From: CAVZBW01 sp963778465
GTDB taxonomy: Bacteria > Actinomycetota > Acidimicrobiia > Acidimicrobiales > RAAP-2
Assembly: GCA_963778465.1 (NCBI GenBank)
Contig: CAVZUK010000002.1
Coordinates: 1,178,001 to 1,242,000, forward strand
Reading direction: 5' to 3'
DNA: 64,000 nt
The notes below the pieces were generated by a model. It was not told the DNA's origin, did not search any database, and saw nothing but the letters and a program-made list of their open reading frames with translations. Below are positions 49,589-57,699 of this stretch, in pieces (positions within the stretch are counted from its first letter, which is position 1; the number at the start of each line of letters is the position of its first letter). The position numbers and the translations under genes are program-made.

Positions 49589-50909
49589 GTGACGCCGCCA
49601 CCGATCCCCTCGGCCCCCCCCGAGCCCGGAGGGCTTCGGGTGGCGTTCCTCACCTACCGGGGAAACCCCCGTTGTGGCGGCCAGGGCGTGTACACGCGGC
49701 ACCTGACCCGGGAGCTGCGCCGTCTCGGTCACTCCGTGGAGGTCTTTTCGGGCCAGCCGTGGCCCGAGCTCGACGAGGGGGTCGGCTTCACGCCGCTGCC
49801 CGGGCTCGACCTCTACCGGGACCCCGATCCCTTCCGCATCCCCCACCCTCGGGAGGTCCGGGACCGCTACGACGCGCTCGAGCTCGGGATCATGTGCTCC
49901 GCCGGCTTCGGGGAGCCGAGCGCCTTCTCCCTGCGTGCCCGCGAGGAGCTCCAGCGCCGCAGGGCGAGCTTCGACATCGTCCACGACAACCAGTGCCTGG
50001 GCGGCGGCATGCTCGGGATGCTCCATGACGGTTGGCCGATGCTGACCACGCTGCACCACCCGATCACGGTGGACCGGCAGCTCGCGCTCTCCCACGTGAC
50101 CAACCCGTGGCAGTGGTTCACCACCCAGCGCTGGTTCGGGTTCCTGCGCATGCAGCTCCGCGTGGTGCGGCAGCTGCCCGCCGTCGTCACGGTCTCGCAG
50201 TCCTCGCGTTCGGACATCGTCGACCAGATGGGCGTCACTCCCGAGCGGATCACTGTGGTCCCGGTGGGCGTCGACCACACGGTGTTCCGGCCCGTGCCCG
50301 GCGCACGACCCGTGCCCGGGCGGATCATGGTGACGTCGTCGAGCGACGTGCCCATGAAGGGGCTCGTCCCGCTCCTCGAGGCCGTCGCCAAGCTACGGGC
50401 GGAGCGGGAGGTGGAGCTCGTCGTGATCGGTCGGCCGCGCCCCGGGGGGCGGGTCGACCGGGCCATCCAACGGCTGTCCCTCTCGGACACGGTGCGCTGC
50501 GTCAGCGGGATCAGCGACGCCGAGCTGGCCCGCCTCTACGGCGAGGCCGAGGTCGCCGTCGTGCCCTCGCTCTACGAGGGATTCTCCCTCCCGGCCATCG
50601 AGGCGATGGCCTGCGGGGTCCCCGTCCTCGCGACCACCGGCGGCGCCCTGCCCGAGGTGGTCGGCCGCGACGGCGAGACGGCGCTGCTCGTGCCCCCGGA
50701 CGATCCCGGGGCGCTGGCCCAGGGGATCGGGAGGCTGCTCGACGACCCCGACGCTGCGCGACCGGCTCGGTGCGGCGGGTCACGAGAGGGTGCTCCGCCG
50801 GTTCACCTGGGAGGTCACGGCGAGGGGCACCGCGGAGTGCTACCGCTCGGTGCTCGCGGGCCGTCCGCTCGGGGACGTCCCGGCTGACGCCCTGGAGCGC
50901 TCGTGCTGA
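49589..50909 (+). pseudogene. GT4-type glycosyltransferase with one-base frame break near the 3' end
   Basis: N-terminal LRVAFLTYRGNPRCGGQGVYTRHLTRELRRLGH and C-terminal VPSLYEGFSLPAIEAMACGVPVLATTGGALPEVVG (the EX7E region) are standard for GT-B family 4. After RLLDDP the frame turns to non-family sequence; dropping G50750 restores DDPTLRDRLGAAGHERVLRRFTWEVTA and a stop at 50907-50909 that overlaps the next gene. Without the fix the frame runs on to 50887. Only the last ~50 residues are affected, so activity might survive. Start uncertain: GTG 49589 chosen; the frame is open from TTG 49490. First gene of a three-gene unit. Confidence 0.8.
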
Positions 50910-51748
50910 CGGTCGACTACGACAGGCTCGGCGTCCGCAGGGGGGACCTGGTGCTCGACCTCGGGTGCGGGTTCGGGCGGCACGCCTACGAGGCCGCGCG
51001 CCGCGGGGGCGTGATCGTGGCGCTCGACGCGGGTCACGCGGAGGTCCTGCGGGTACGGGCCACGTTCGGCGCCATGATCGAGGCGGGCGAGCTCGACCCC
51101 GCGGCCACGCCCTTCGGCACGGTCCAGGGCGACGCCGTGCACCTGCCCTTCGCCGACGGGACCTTCGACCGGGTGATCGCCTCCGAGGTCCTCGAGCACA
51201 TCCCGGACGACGAGGGGGCCATGGGCGAGCTCTCCCGGGTGTTGCGCCCGGGCGGGACCATGGCGGTCACCGTGCCCCGATGCGGGCCCGAGGTCGTCAA
51301 CTGGGTGCTCTCCGACGAGTACCACGAGGTCCCCGGGGGCCACGTGCGCATCTACCGACGGTCCGTGCTCCGCAGCCGCCTCTCCTCGGCCGGCCTCGTG
51401 CCGCTCGCGGATCACCATGCGCACGGGCTCCACTCGCCCTACTGGTGGCTGCGCTGCCTCGTCGGCCCGAACGACGACCGCCATCCCGCCGTCGCCGCCT
51501 ACCACCGCCTGCTGGTCCGGGACATCGAGCAGGCACCGAGGTCCACCCGGACCGTGGACCGGCTCTTGAGCCCGCTCATCGGCAAGAGCATCGTGATGTA
51601 CCTCCGCAAGCCCGAGGCCGGCGACGGCACGCGCCCCGAGAGGAGCGGCGCACCGTCCGTCCGTGTCGGACGCCCCGGGACCAGTGGAGCCGAAACGAGA
51701 GCACCCGAGCAGGCGGCCGACCGCAGAGGGCGAGGAGCAGCAGCATGA
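50903..51748 (+). CDS. Class I SAM-dependent methyltransferase
   Basis: 281 aa. Motif I LVLDLGCGFGRHAYEAARRGG, acidic residue VIVALDAG, motif II/III GDAVHLPFADGTFDRVIASEVLEHIPDDEGAMGELSRVLRPGG, a Methyltransf_11-type core. The C-terminal ~50 residues are disordered. GTG 50903 overlaps the corrected end of the glycosyltransferase, and its stop overlaps the next ATG (51745). Acceptor unknown, probably a glycan or lipid made by the same operon. Confidence 0.88.
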   Translation: MLTVDYDRLGVRRGDLVLDLGCGFGRHAYEAARRGGVIVALDAGHAEVLRVRATFGAMIEAGELDPAATPFGTVQGDAVHLPFADGTFDRVIASEVLEHIPDDEGAMGELSRVLRPGGTMAVTVPRCGPEVVNWVLSDEYHEVPGGHVRIYRRSVLRSRLSSAGLVPLADHHAHGLHSPYWWLRCLVGPNDDRHPAVAAYHRLLVRDIEQAPRSTRTVDRLLSPLIGKSIVMYLRKPEAGDGTRPERSGAPSVRVGRPGTSGAETRAPEQAADRRGRGAAA

Positions 51749-52857
51749 TGGAGCAGCCACGGGCGACCGCGGTCATCCCCGACGTGCCCGGGATCCTCCC
51801 CGCGGCCGATGTCGTCGCCTCGGCGGCGTCCATCGCCGAGGTGCAGCGAGGCGACGGGATGATCCCCTGGTTCCCGGGTGGCCACAGCGATCCCTGGAAC
51901 CACGTCGAGGCGGCGATGGCCCTCGTCGTCTGCGGCTTCGATCAGCAGGCCGAGGCGGCCTACGACTGGTTGCGGCGCAGCCAGCTCGCCGACGGCAGTT
52001 GGTTCAACTACTACGTGGACGTCGGCGTCAAGGACCCGCGGCTCGACACCAACGTGACGGCATACGTGGCCACCGGGGTGTGGCATCACCACCTGGTGAC
52101 CGGCCGGCTCGACCTGGCGCGCTCGATGTGGCCCACGATCGAGCGGGCCATCGACTTCGTCGTCCGGTGGCAGCGTCCCGACGGCTCCCTGCGCTGGTCC
52201 CTCGACTCCGCGGGCCGGCCCGAGAGCTACGCCCTGCTCACCGGGTCGTCCTCCGCCTACCACAGCATCCGCTGCGCGGTCGTCCTGGCCGAGCTCCTCG
52301 GCAAGGACCGCCCCGACTGGGAGCTGGCGGCCGGCCGGCTGGGTCACGCCGTGGCTCACCACCCGGGGGCGTTCGCGCCGAAGGACGAGTTCGCCATGGA
52401 CTGGTACTACCCGATGCTCTCCGGAGCTCTCGAGGGAGCGGCCGCCCGGGCGAGGATCGACGAGGGCTGGTCGGCCTTCGTGATGGAGGGCCTCGGCGTC
52501 CGCTGCGTCTCGACCGGCGACTGGGTGACCGCCGCCGAGACCGCGGAGTGCGTGATGACCCTCGACGCGCTCGGGATGGAGGCCGAGGCGCACCGGCTGC
52601 TCGCCTCGGCCCAGGGTCTGCGGCTCGCCGACGGCTCCTACTGGACGGGGATGGTGTACCCCGAACAGGTCACCTTTCCCGCGATGGAGCGCACCACCTA
52701 CACGTCGGCGGCGATGATCCTCGCGGCCGACGCACTCTCGCACGCGACGCCGGCGTCCGGGCTCTTTCGAGGCGAAGGCCTGCCGGCCGGGTTGGACCTG
52801 GCCGAGCCGGAGTGCTCCGACGTCGTCGGGTCAGGGTGCACCGCGTCGGGACGTTGA
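51745..52857 (+). CDS. Prenyltransferase/squalene-cyclase-like alpha-toroid protein
   Basis: 370 aa, repeats of helix pairs with QRxDG motifs: IAEVQRGDGMIPWFPGG, WLRRSQLADGSWFNYYVD, VVRWQRPDGSLRWSLD, SAQGLRLADGSYWTGMVY, as in the (alpha/alpha)6 barrels of terpene cyclases and glycoside hydrolase-like proteins. No DxDD or DDxxD motif, so cyclase activity is not indicated. ATG 51745 overlaps the methyltransferase stop. The glycosyltransferase, methyltransferase and toroid set suggests assembly of a methylated glycan or glycolipid. Its end overlaps the convergent kinase gene by 27 nt. Confidence 0.72.
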   Translation: MMEQPRATAVIPDVPGILPAADVVASAASIAEVQRGDGMIPWFPGGHSDPWNHVEAAMALVVCGFDQQAEAAYDWLRRSQLADGSWFNYYVDVGVKDPRLDTNVTAYVATGVWHHHLVTGRLDLARSMWPTIERAIDFVVRWQRPDGSLRWSLDSAGRPESYALLTGSSSAYHSIRCAVVLAELLGKDRPDWELAAGRLGHAVAHHPGAFAPKDEFAMDWYYPMLSGALEGAAARARIDEGWSAFVMEGLGVRCVSTGDWVTAAETAECVMTLDALGMEAEAHRLLASAQGLRLADGSYWTGMVYPEQVTFPAMERTTYTSAAMILAADALSHATPASGLFRGEGLPAGLDLAEPECSDVVGSGCTASGR

Positions 52858-54276
52858 GAGGTCCCGTGCTCGATCCGTCGGCCTCGGGGGCTGGTCGGAC
52901 GGCTTGAGCCCGGGCTCGTTGGCGGGGGGGTCGGTCGGCGGGGGCGCGGTCGGCCGTGGCTCGGTCGGCGGCGCTGCCGGATCCCTCGGCTGCGTGCGGT
53001 GCCAGGTCACCTCGAAGTGGGCGCCGCCCTGATCGGAGTCGTCGACCCGCCACGAGCCACCCGTGGAGCGCACGACGGCGTCCGCGATGGCAAGACCGAG
53101 CCCCGCCCCTCCTCCGGAGGTGGTCGCACGGTGAAAGCGGTCGAAGAGGCGGGATCGCTCCCCCGGGGGGATGCCGGGCCCGCTGTCGTCGACCGAGAGG
53201 CTGACGCGATTGCCGTGGGTCGACACCGAGACCCGGACGACGCCACCGCGGCCCGCATACCGGCAGGCGTTGTCGACCAGCACGCCCACGAGCCGGTCGA
53301 TCCACTCGGGCGGTGCCTTGATCCAGGCGGGACCGCCTCCGCTGCGGGCGACCGAGAGTTGGATGCCTCGGGACCGCGCCACCGCGGAGAACCGGTCGGT
53401 GCACACCTCGGCAAGCGTCGCGAGATCGACCGGCTCGTCGTCCGGCGGCGGGGGCTCCGCATCGAACCGGGCGAGCCAGAGGAGGTCTTCCACGATCCGG
53501 CGCAGGCGCTTGCTCTCCCCGCCGATGCGCTCGAGCGCCTCCCGGTAGTGGGGCGCTTGGCGGTCCGTCGAGAGCGACAGGCCCACCTCCGCCTCGATCA
53601 CGCTGAGCGGCGTGCGGAGCTCGTGGGAGGCGTCGGCGGTGAATTCGAGCTGCTGGCGTCGCGCCTGCTCCACCGGGCCCGACGCCCGCAGCCCGATGGC
53701 CAGGGCTCCGAGGAACATCGCGACCACGAGGATCGGACCGGCGATGATCTCCGCCGTGGCGAGCACGTCCTCGACGTGCTCGGTGTCCGACAGGCTCTGG
53801 CCGGCCACCAGCCACCCGCCTCCCGAGGGTGCCGCGAGCAGTCGGAAGGTGCTGGTGCCGACCGGAGCGGACGTGGGTTGACCCGACTTGGACCACGCGC
53901 CGGAGGGGAGCGGTGGGGCGCCGTCGCTGAGCGGGATGGCCCGGCCGGAGCGATCGACCTGCCACAGCACGACGGGGGCGGTGTCGACGTCGCTGTCGGG
54001 TACGACGTCGGTCTCCGAGGAACGGGAGCCGGCCGTGGGAATGCCGTGACTCTTGACGTCGCTCAGGTGTTCGGAGAGCCGCGAGTCGATCTGGCCGACC
54101 AGGTGCCTCGAGTCGATGAGGTCGAAGGTGACGGCGAGGGCGACGTAGAGCACCGCGATGAGCAGGGCCGCCATGGCCGCCACCCTGACCGAATGGAACA
54201 GGTGGGAGCCCGAGCGCGTCCCGCCGCCCCGCTTCGGCCACCGCAGGCGATCGACGACGCCACGCAGCCGGCTCAC
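52831..54276 (-). CDS. Sensor histidine kinase (OmpR-type partner)
   Basis: 481 aa. Helix 1 (AAMAALLIAVLYVALAVTFDL), an exported sensor domain of ~120 residues, helix 2 (AEIIAGPILVVAMFLGALAIGL), then a dimerisation domain with phospho-His218 in DASHELRTPLSVIEAE, N-box LVGVLVDNACRYAGRGG, G1 VDDSGPGIPPGE, and G2 GAGLGLAIADAVVRSTGG. No clear HAMP domain between helix 2 and the His box. A Pro-rich tail of ~55 residues follows the kinase. Overlaps the response regulator stop by 4 nt; signal unknown. Confidence 0.92.
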   Translation of the reverse strand: MSRLRGVVDRLRWPKRGGGTRSGSHLFHSVRVAAMAALLIAVLYVALAVTFDLIDSRHLVGQIDSRLSEHLSDVKSHGIPTAGSRSSETDVVPDSDVDTAPVVLWQVDRSGRAIPLSDGAPPLPSGAWSKSGQPTSAPVGTSTFRLLAAPSGGGWLVAGQSLSDTEHVEDVLATAEIIAGPILVVAMFLGALAIGLRASGPVEQARRQQLEFTADASHELRTPLSVIEAEVGLSLSTDRQAPHYREALERIGGESKRLRRIVEDLLWLARFDAEPPPPDDEPVDLATLAEVCTDRFSAVARSRGIQLSVARSGGGPAWIKAPPEWIDRLVGVLVDNACRYAGRGGVVRVSVSTHGNRVSLSVDDSGPGIPPGERSRLFDRFHRATTSGGGAGLGLAIADAVVRSTGGSWRVDDSDQGGAHFEVTWHRTQPRDPAAPPTEPRPTAPPPTDPPANEPGLKPSDQPPRPTDRARDLSTSRRGAP

Positions 54277-54941
54277 GCCGGGACGATCCGGTACCCGATG
54301 CCCCTCACGGTCTCGATCCGGGCGTGGGCGGTGGCGAGCTTGGCCCTCAGGCGGGCGAGGTGGACGTCGATCGTGTTGGACCCGACCGCGTCGGCCTCGT
54401 CGCTCCAGACGTGGAGGGCGATGGAGCGGCGACTCACCACGCCCGGCGACCGGCGCATGAGGACCTCGAGGATCGAGAGCTCGGTGGCGGTCAGGGTGGG
54501 TCGCTCCGGTCCGGCCCGCACCTCCCGCGTGGCCGGATCGAAATGCACGTCTCCCACGTCGAGGGTGGGCGTCTGGAGGACCGGAGACCGGCGCTGCAGG
54601 GCGCGGATCCGCGCCAGCAGCTCGGAGAAGTCGAAGGGCTTCACGAGGTAGTCGTCCGCGCCTACGTCGAGGCCGGTCACCCGGTCCGACGCGGTGTCCC
54701 TCGCGGTCAGCATCAAGACGGGCACCGCGGAGGCCCGGCCGCGCAGGTCCCGCACCACGTCGAGCCCCGAGACCCTCGGCATCCGCCAGTCGAGGATGGC
54801 CGCCTCGTACTCGTAGGCCCGCAGGTAGGCGAGGGCCCGCTCGCCGTCCTCGACGGCGTCCACGACGTAGCCGTGCTCCCGCAGCCCCCTCTCGAGCACC
54901 GACCGGAGCCCGGGGTCGTCCTCGGCCACGAGCACTCTCAC
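54273..54941 (-). CDS. OmpR/PhoB-family response regulator
   Basis: 222 aa. Receiver with acidic pocket AEDD, phospho-acceptor Asp51 (AILDWRMPRVSG), switch Thr in LMLTARD and Lys in YLVKPF; C-terminal winged helix (PTLTATELSILEVLMRRSPGVVSRRSIALHVW ... VDVHLARLRAKL-like segment IDVHLARLRAKL). GTG 54941 chosen because it begins VRVLVAEDD directly; a longer frame to 55016 is non-conserved. It diverges from the DoxX-Rieske gene at 55015, a plausible target. Confidence 0.92.
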   Translation of the reverse strand: MRVLVAEDDPGLRSVLERGLREHGYVVDAVEDGERALAYLRAYEYEAAILDWRMPRVSGLDVVRDLRGRASAVPVLMLTARDTASDRVTGLDVGADDYLVKPFDFSELLARIRALQRRSPVLQTPTLDVGDVHFDPATREVRAGPERPTLTATELSILEVLMRRSPGVVSRRSIALHVWSDEADAVGSNTIDVHLARLRAKLATAHARIETVRGIGYRIVPA

Positions 54942-55014
54942 GGAGAATGGTCTACAACGGCAGCCTGACGGCGGGATGACGCTCTTCACCAATCCGTAAG
55001 GGAGGCCGATCATC

Positions 55015-56346
55015 ATGGGTTTCGATCGTCCGATGCCGCCCGCGACCCGTCACACGACCCAATCCCGGCACCAGCCCAGCTCAGAGGATCGTTGGGCGTG
55101 GCTCGGCCCGACGCCTCGGGCGCTCTTCTCGGCCGGATGGGCCATGCTGCCGCTGCGAGCGTTCCTCGGGTTCACGTTCTGCTTCGCCGGGCTGCAAAAG
55201 CTGGCCAACCCCGCTTTCTTCGACGCCTCGAACCCCGCATCGATCCAGTCCCAGCTCGCCGGGGCGGTCCGGCGGAGCCCGATCCACGCCCTCGTGTCCC
55301 CGCTGGTGCACGTGGCCGTCCCGCTCGGGCTGCTCATCGCCCTGGGCGAGCTGGCCGTCGGGCTCGGAGCCCTGCTGGGACTCTGGACGCGGCTGGCGGC
55401 GGTCGGGGGTGCTTTGCTCTCGCTGATGCTCTTCCTGACCGTGAGCTTCCACTCGAGCCCCTACTACACGGGCTCGGACATCGTGTTCGTCTTCGCATGG
55501 ATGCCGCTCGTGCTCGCGGGTGCCGGTGGCGTGCTCTCCGCCGACGCCATCCTGGCCAACCGGGCCCGAAGGCAGATCGGGGCCCAGCCGGCCGCCGTCG
55601 TCCCGGTCACCTTCGCCTCGGTCCGCCGGGCCTGCGGCAGCTACGAGGAGGGACGATGCAAGGCGCGCCACGGGGACGGCTGCGCGCCGGCGCCCTGCCC
55701 CTACCTTGCGCAGCGGCCGCCCAGCGCACGGCGGCTCCAGGAGCACGAGATGGACCGTCGGGCCTTCGCCCTGAAGGGCGCGGCAACCGGCGTGCTGGCG
55801 GCGGTGGGCGTCCTCGGGGCCGGCGCGACGGCGGCGTTCGGGCGGGCGGTGGGCGGCAGTCGCAGCCCCTCCGGTACGCCGACCCTCGGAGGGAGCAACG
55901 GCTCGAGCTCCACCACCGCCGCACCGACGACGACCGCGCCCAAGGCGCCGACGACGACCGCGCCCAGGGCGCCGACGACGACCGCGCCCAAGGCGCCGAC
56001 GACGACCGCGCCGAGCGCGCCGGCGACCACACGTCCCCCGGGAACCCGCATCGGCCCGGCCAGAGATGTCCCGGTCGGCGGCGCCGCATCGTTTCAGGAC
56101 CCCAACACCGGCGATCCCTCACTCGTCGTGCAGCCAAAGGCGGGGACGTTCCTCGCCTTTGACGCGGTCTGCCCCCATGCGGGCTGCACCGTCGAGTACG
56201 CCTCGTCGGCCAAGCTCTTCGTCTGCCCCTGCCACGGGTCGGAGTTCAACGGCAGCACGGGGGCGGTCGAGGTCGGCCCCGCGACGCGGGGTCTCGGACA
56301 TATCGGCATCGCCGAGGGCGGCGACGGCCAGCTGTACGTCACATGA
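55015..56346 (+). CDS. DoxX-like membrane protein fused in frame to a Tat-type Rieske protein
   Basis: 443 aa. Residues ~40-190: four-helix DoxX/DoxD domain (LRAFLGFTFCFAGLQKLANP; GELAVGLGALLGLWTRLAAVGG; YYTGSDIVFVFAWMPLVLAG). Then a Cys-rich linker (four Cys in RACGSYEEGRCKARHGDGC and CPYL). At residue 246 a fresh start-like sequence MDRRAFALKGAATGVLAAVG is a twin-arginine signal; ATG 55750 has AGGAG 6 nt upstream. Next come APTTTAPK repeats, then a Rieske domain with CPHAGC and CPCHGSEF. So either one fused protein or a second product from the internal start. Likely quinone-linked electron transfer. Confidence 0.83.
   Translation: MGFDRPMPPATRHTTQSRHQPSSEDRWAWLGPTPRALFSAGWAMLPLRAFLGFTFCFAGLQKLANPAFFDASNPASIQSQLAGAVRRSPIHALVSPLVHVAVPLGLLIALGELAVGLGALLGLWTRLAAVGGALLSLMLFLTVSFHSSPYYTGSDIVFVFAWMPLVLAGAGGVLSADAILANRARRQIGAQPAAVVPVTFASVRRACGSYEEGRCKARHGDGCAPAPCPYLAQRPPSARRLQEHEMDRRAFALKGAATGVLAAVGVLGAGATAAFGRAVGGSRSPSGTPTLGGSNGSSSTTAAPTTTAPKAPTTTAPRAPTTTAPKAPTTTAPSAPATTRPPGTRIGPARDVPVGGAASFQDPNTGDPSLVVQPKAGTFLAFDAVCPHAGCTVEYASSAKLFVCPCHGSEFNGSTGAVEVGPATRGLGHIGIAEGGDGQLYVT
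55750..56346 (+). CDS. Possible internal start: Tat-exported Rieske protein
   Basis: Same frame as the DoxX fusion. ATG 55750 with AGGAG at 55739-55743 would give a 198-aa protein with its own RRAFALK Tat motif, hydrophobic stretch and Ala-rich cleavage region, the usual form of a free Rieske protein. Whether it is made separately cannot be told from sequence. Confidence 0.45.
   Translation: MDRRAFALKGAATGVLAAVGVLGAGATAAFGRAVGGSRSPSGTPTLGGSNGSSSTTAAPTTTAPKAPTTTAPRAPTTTAPKAPTTTAPSAPATTRPPGTRIGPARDVPVGGAASFQDPNTGDPSLVVQPKAGTFLAFDAVCPHAGCTVEYASSAKLFVCPCHGSEFNGSTGAVEVGPATRGLGHIGIAEGGDGQLYVT
55921..56016 (+). repeat. 24-bp tandem repeat, 4 units
   Basis: Units at 55921, 55945, 55969 and 55993, nearly identical, coding APTTTAPK, APTTTAPR, APTTTAPK, APTTTAPS: a flexible, possibly glycosylated linker before the Rieske domain. 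Confidence 0.85.
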
Positions 56347-57044
56347 CGCTCGGGGCCTCGAGATCGCGGCGCGACGCCGAGGCCGTCGGGGACGGCACCG
56401 GGGGAGGCGTCACCGCGACGGGGGCCGGAACCCCGACACGGGCCACCCGTTCCCGGCGGCGGGCCGAAGAGGGCGTCGAGTCCAACGCCCGCCTGACGGC
56501 CACGACCGCCGTCGTGCTGCTCGTGCTCCTGGCCGCGGAAGGACTCACCCTCCTGAGCGTCCACTCCCTCCTCAAGCCCCACGTGTTCATCGGCATGCTG
56601 CTCGTGCCCCCGGTCCTGCTCAAGATGGGCAGCACCGGCTACCGCTTCGTGCGCTATTACCTGGGCTCTCCGGCGTACCGCCGCCGGGGACCGCCGCCCT
56701 GGTTCCTGCGCCTGCTCGGACCCTTCGTGGCGGTGACCACTGTCACGGTGCTCGTCACCGGCGTGGCCCTCCTCTTCGTCGGCGAGGGACAGCGCTCCAA
56801 TGTCCTGTTCCTCCACAAGGCCAGCTTCATCCTGTGGTTCGGCGCCATGGCCCTGCACGTGCTCGCCCACGCCCTGGACACGGCGCGTCTCGCACCCCGC
56901 GACTGGTACGCAAGAACCCGAAAGCAGGTGCGCGGGGCGGGGCGCCGGCAGTGGGCGGTGCTCGTGAGCGTGGCCCTGGGCGTGCCCCTCGGGCTGCTCA
57001 TGCTGGGCAAGGTCGGCTCCTGGGTGGCCCTCGGGGGCCACTGA
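56343..57044 (+). CDS. Cytochrome b561-like membrane protein
   Basis: 233 aa. After a disordered N terminus of ~45 residues come four or five helices: TATTAVVLLVLLAAEGLTLLS, KPHVFIGMLLVPPVLLKMG, LLGPFVAVTTVTVLVTGVALLF, LHKASFILWFGAMALHVLAHAL, and a last one. His in KPHVFIG, LHKAS and ALHVLAH are placed to bind heme b. ATG 56343 overlaps the Rieske stop by 4 nt, so it is probably the membrane heme partner of the DoxX-Rieske protein. Family assignment tentative. Confidence 0.68.
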   Translation: MTLGASRSRRDAEAVGDGTGGGVTATGAGTPTRATRSRRRAEEGVESNARLTATTAVVLLVLLAAEGLTLLSVHSLLKPHVFIGMLLVPPVLLKMGSTGYRFVRYYLGSPAYRRRGPPPWFLRLLGPFVAVTTVTVLVTGVALLFVGEGQRSNVLFLHKASFILWFGAMALHVLAHALDTARLAPRDWYARTRKQVRGAGRRQWAVLVSVALGVPLGLLMLGKVGSWVALGGH

Positions 57045-57051
57045 CCCCGCC

Positions 57052-57699
57052 TTAGACCCGTCGCAGCACCCGCAGGCTGCCGCAGGCGGCGTCCTCGGCG
57101 AACTGCCCGGAGTTGAGAGCGGCACGGTAGATCTCGTACGGCGGCCGCCCACCGTCGGCGGGGTCGGGGAAGACGTCGTGGATGGCCAGCCAGCCGCCCA
57201 GGCGGACGTGCGGCGACCAACCGCGGTAATCGGCCCATGCGGGCTCGGACCCGTGACCGCCGTCGATGAAGCACAGCGCGACGGGCGTCCGCCAGGCGTC
57301 GGCCACGACATCGGACTCGCCGACCACGCCGACCACGACGTGCTCCAGACCGGCCTCCGCGATCGTGCGGCGCCAGTGCGGCAAGGTGTCGAGCCGCCCG
57401 TTCCGGGGATCGACCAGGTCGGCGTCGTGGTGCTCCCACCCGGCCTGGTTCTCCTCGGACCCACGGTGGTGGTCGAGGCTGAACACGGTGGCCCCGGTCG
57501 CCTCGGCGGCGGCGCCCAGGTAGACGGTCGACTTTCCGCACCATGCGCCGATCTCGACGATGACCGACGGGGGGGCGTCGGCAAAGGCTCGTCCGGCCCG
57601 CTCGGCTGCCTCGAGGAGGGCGGCACCTTCCTCGTCGGGCATGAAGCCCCTCGCAGCACGCGCCCGGGCGACGAGGTCGCCCCGCCGCTCCGGCGTCAT
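57052..57699 (-). CDS. Class I SAM-dependent methyltransferase (Methyltransf_24 type)
   Basis: 215 aa. VIVEIGAWCGKSTVYLGAAAEATGATVFSLDHHRGSEENQ is the SAM-binding start of this group, with ALCFIDGGHGSEPAWADYRGWSPHVRLGGWLAIHDVFPD as the later acidic loop that often binds a metal. Its ATG overlaps the stop of the upstream aminopeptidase gene by 4 nt. Convergent with the cytochrome b-like gene, 7 nt apart. Substrate unknown. Confidence 0.85.
   Translation of the reverse strand: MTPERRGDLVARARAARGFMPDEEGAALLEAAERAGRAFADAPPSVIVEIGAWCGKSTVYLGAAAEATGATVFSLDHHRGSEENQAGWEHHDADLVDPRNGRLDTLPHWRRTIAEAGLEHVVVGVVGESDVVADAWRTPVALCFIDGGHGSEPAWADYRGWSPHVRLGGWLAIHDVFPDPADGGRPPYEIYRAALNSGQFAEDAACGSLRVLRRV

Noticed and set aside
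55921..56016. CRISPR-like repeat array
   Set aside because: Units are contiguous without spacers and code an in-frame linker.
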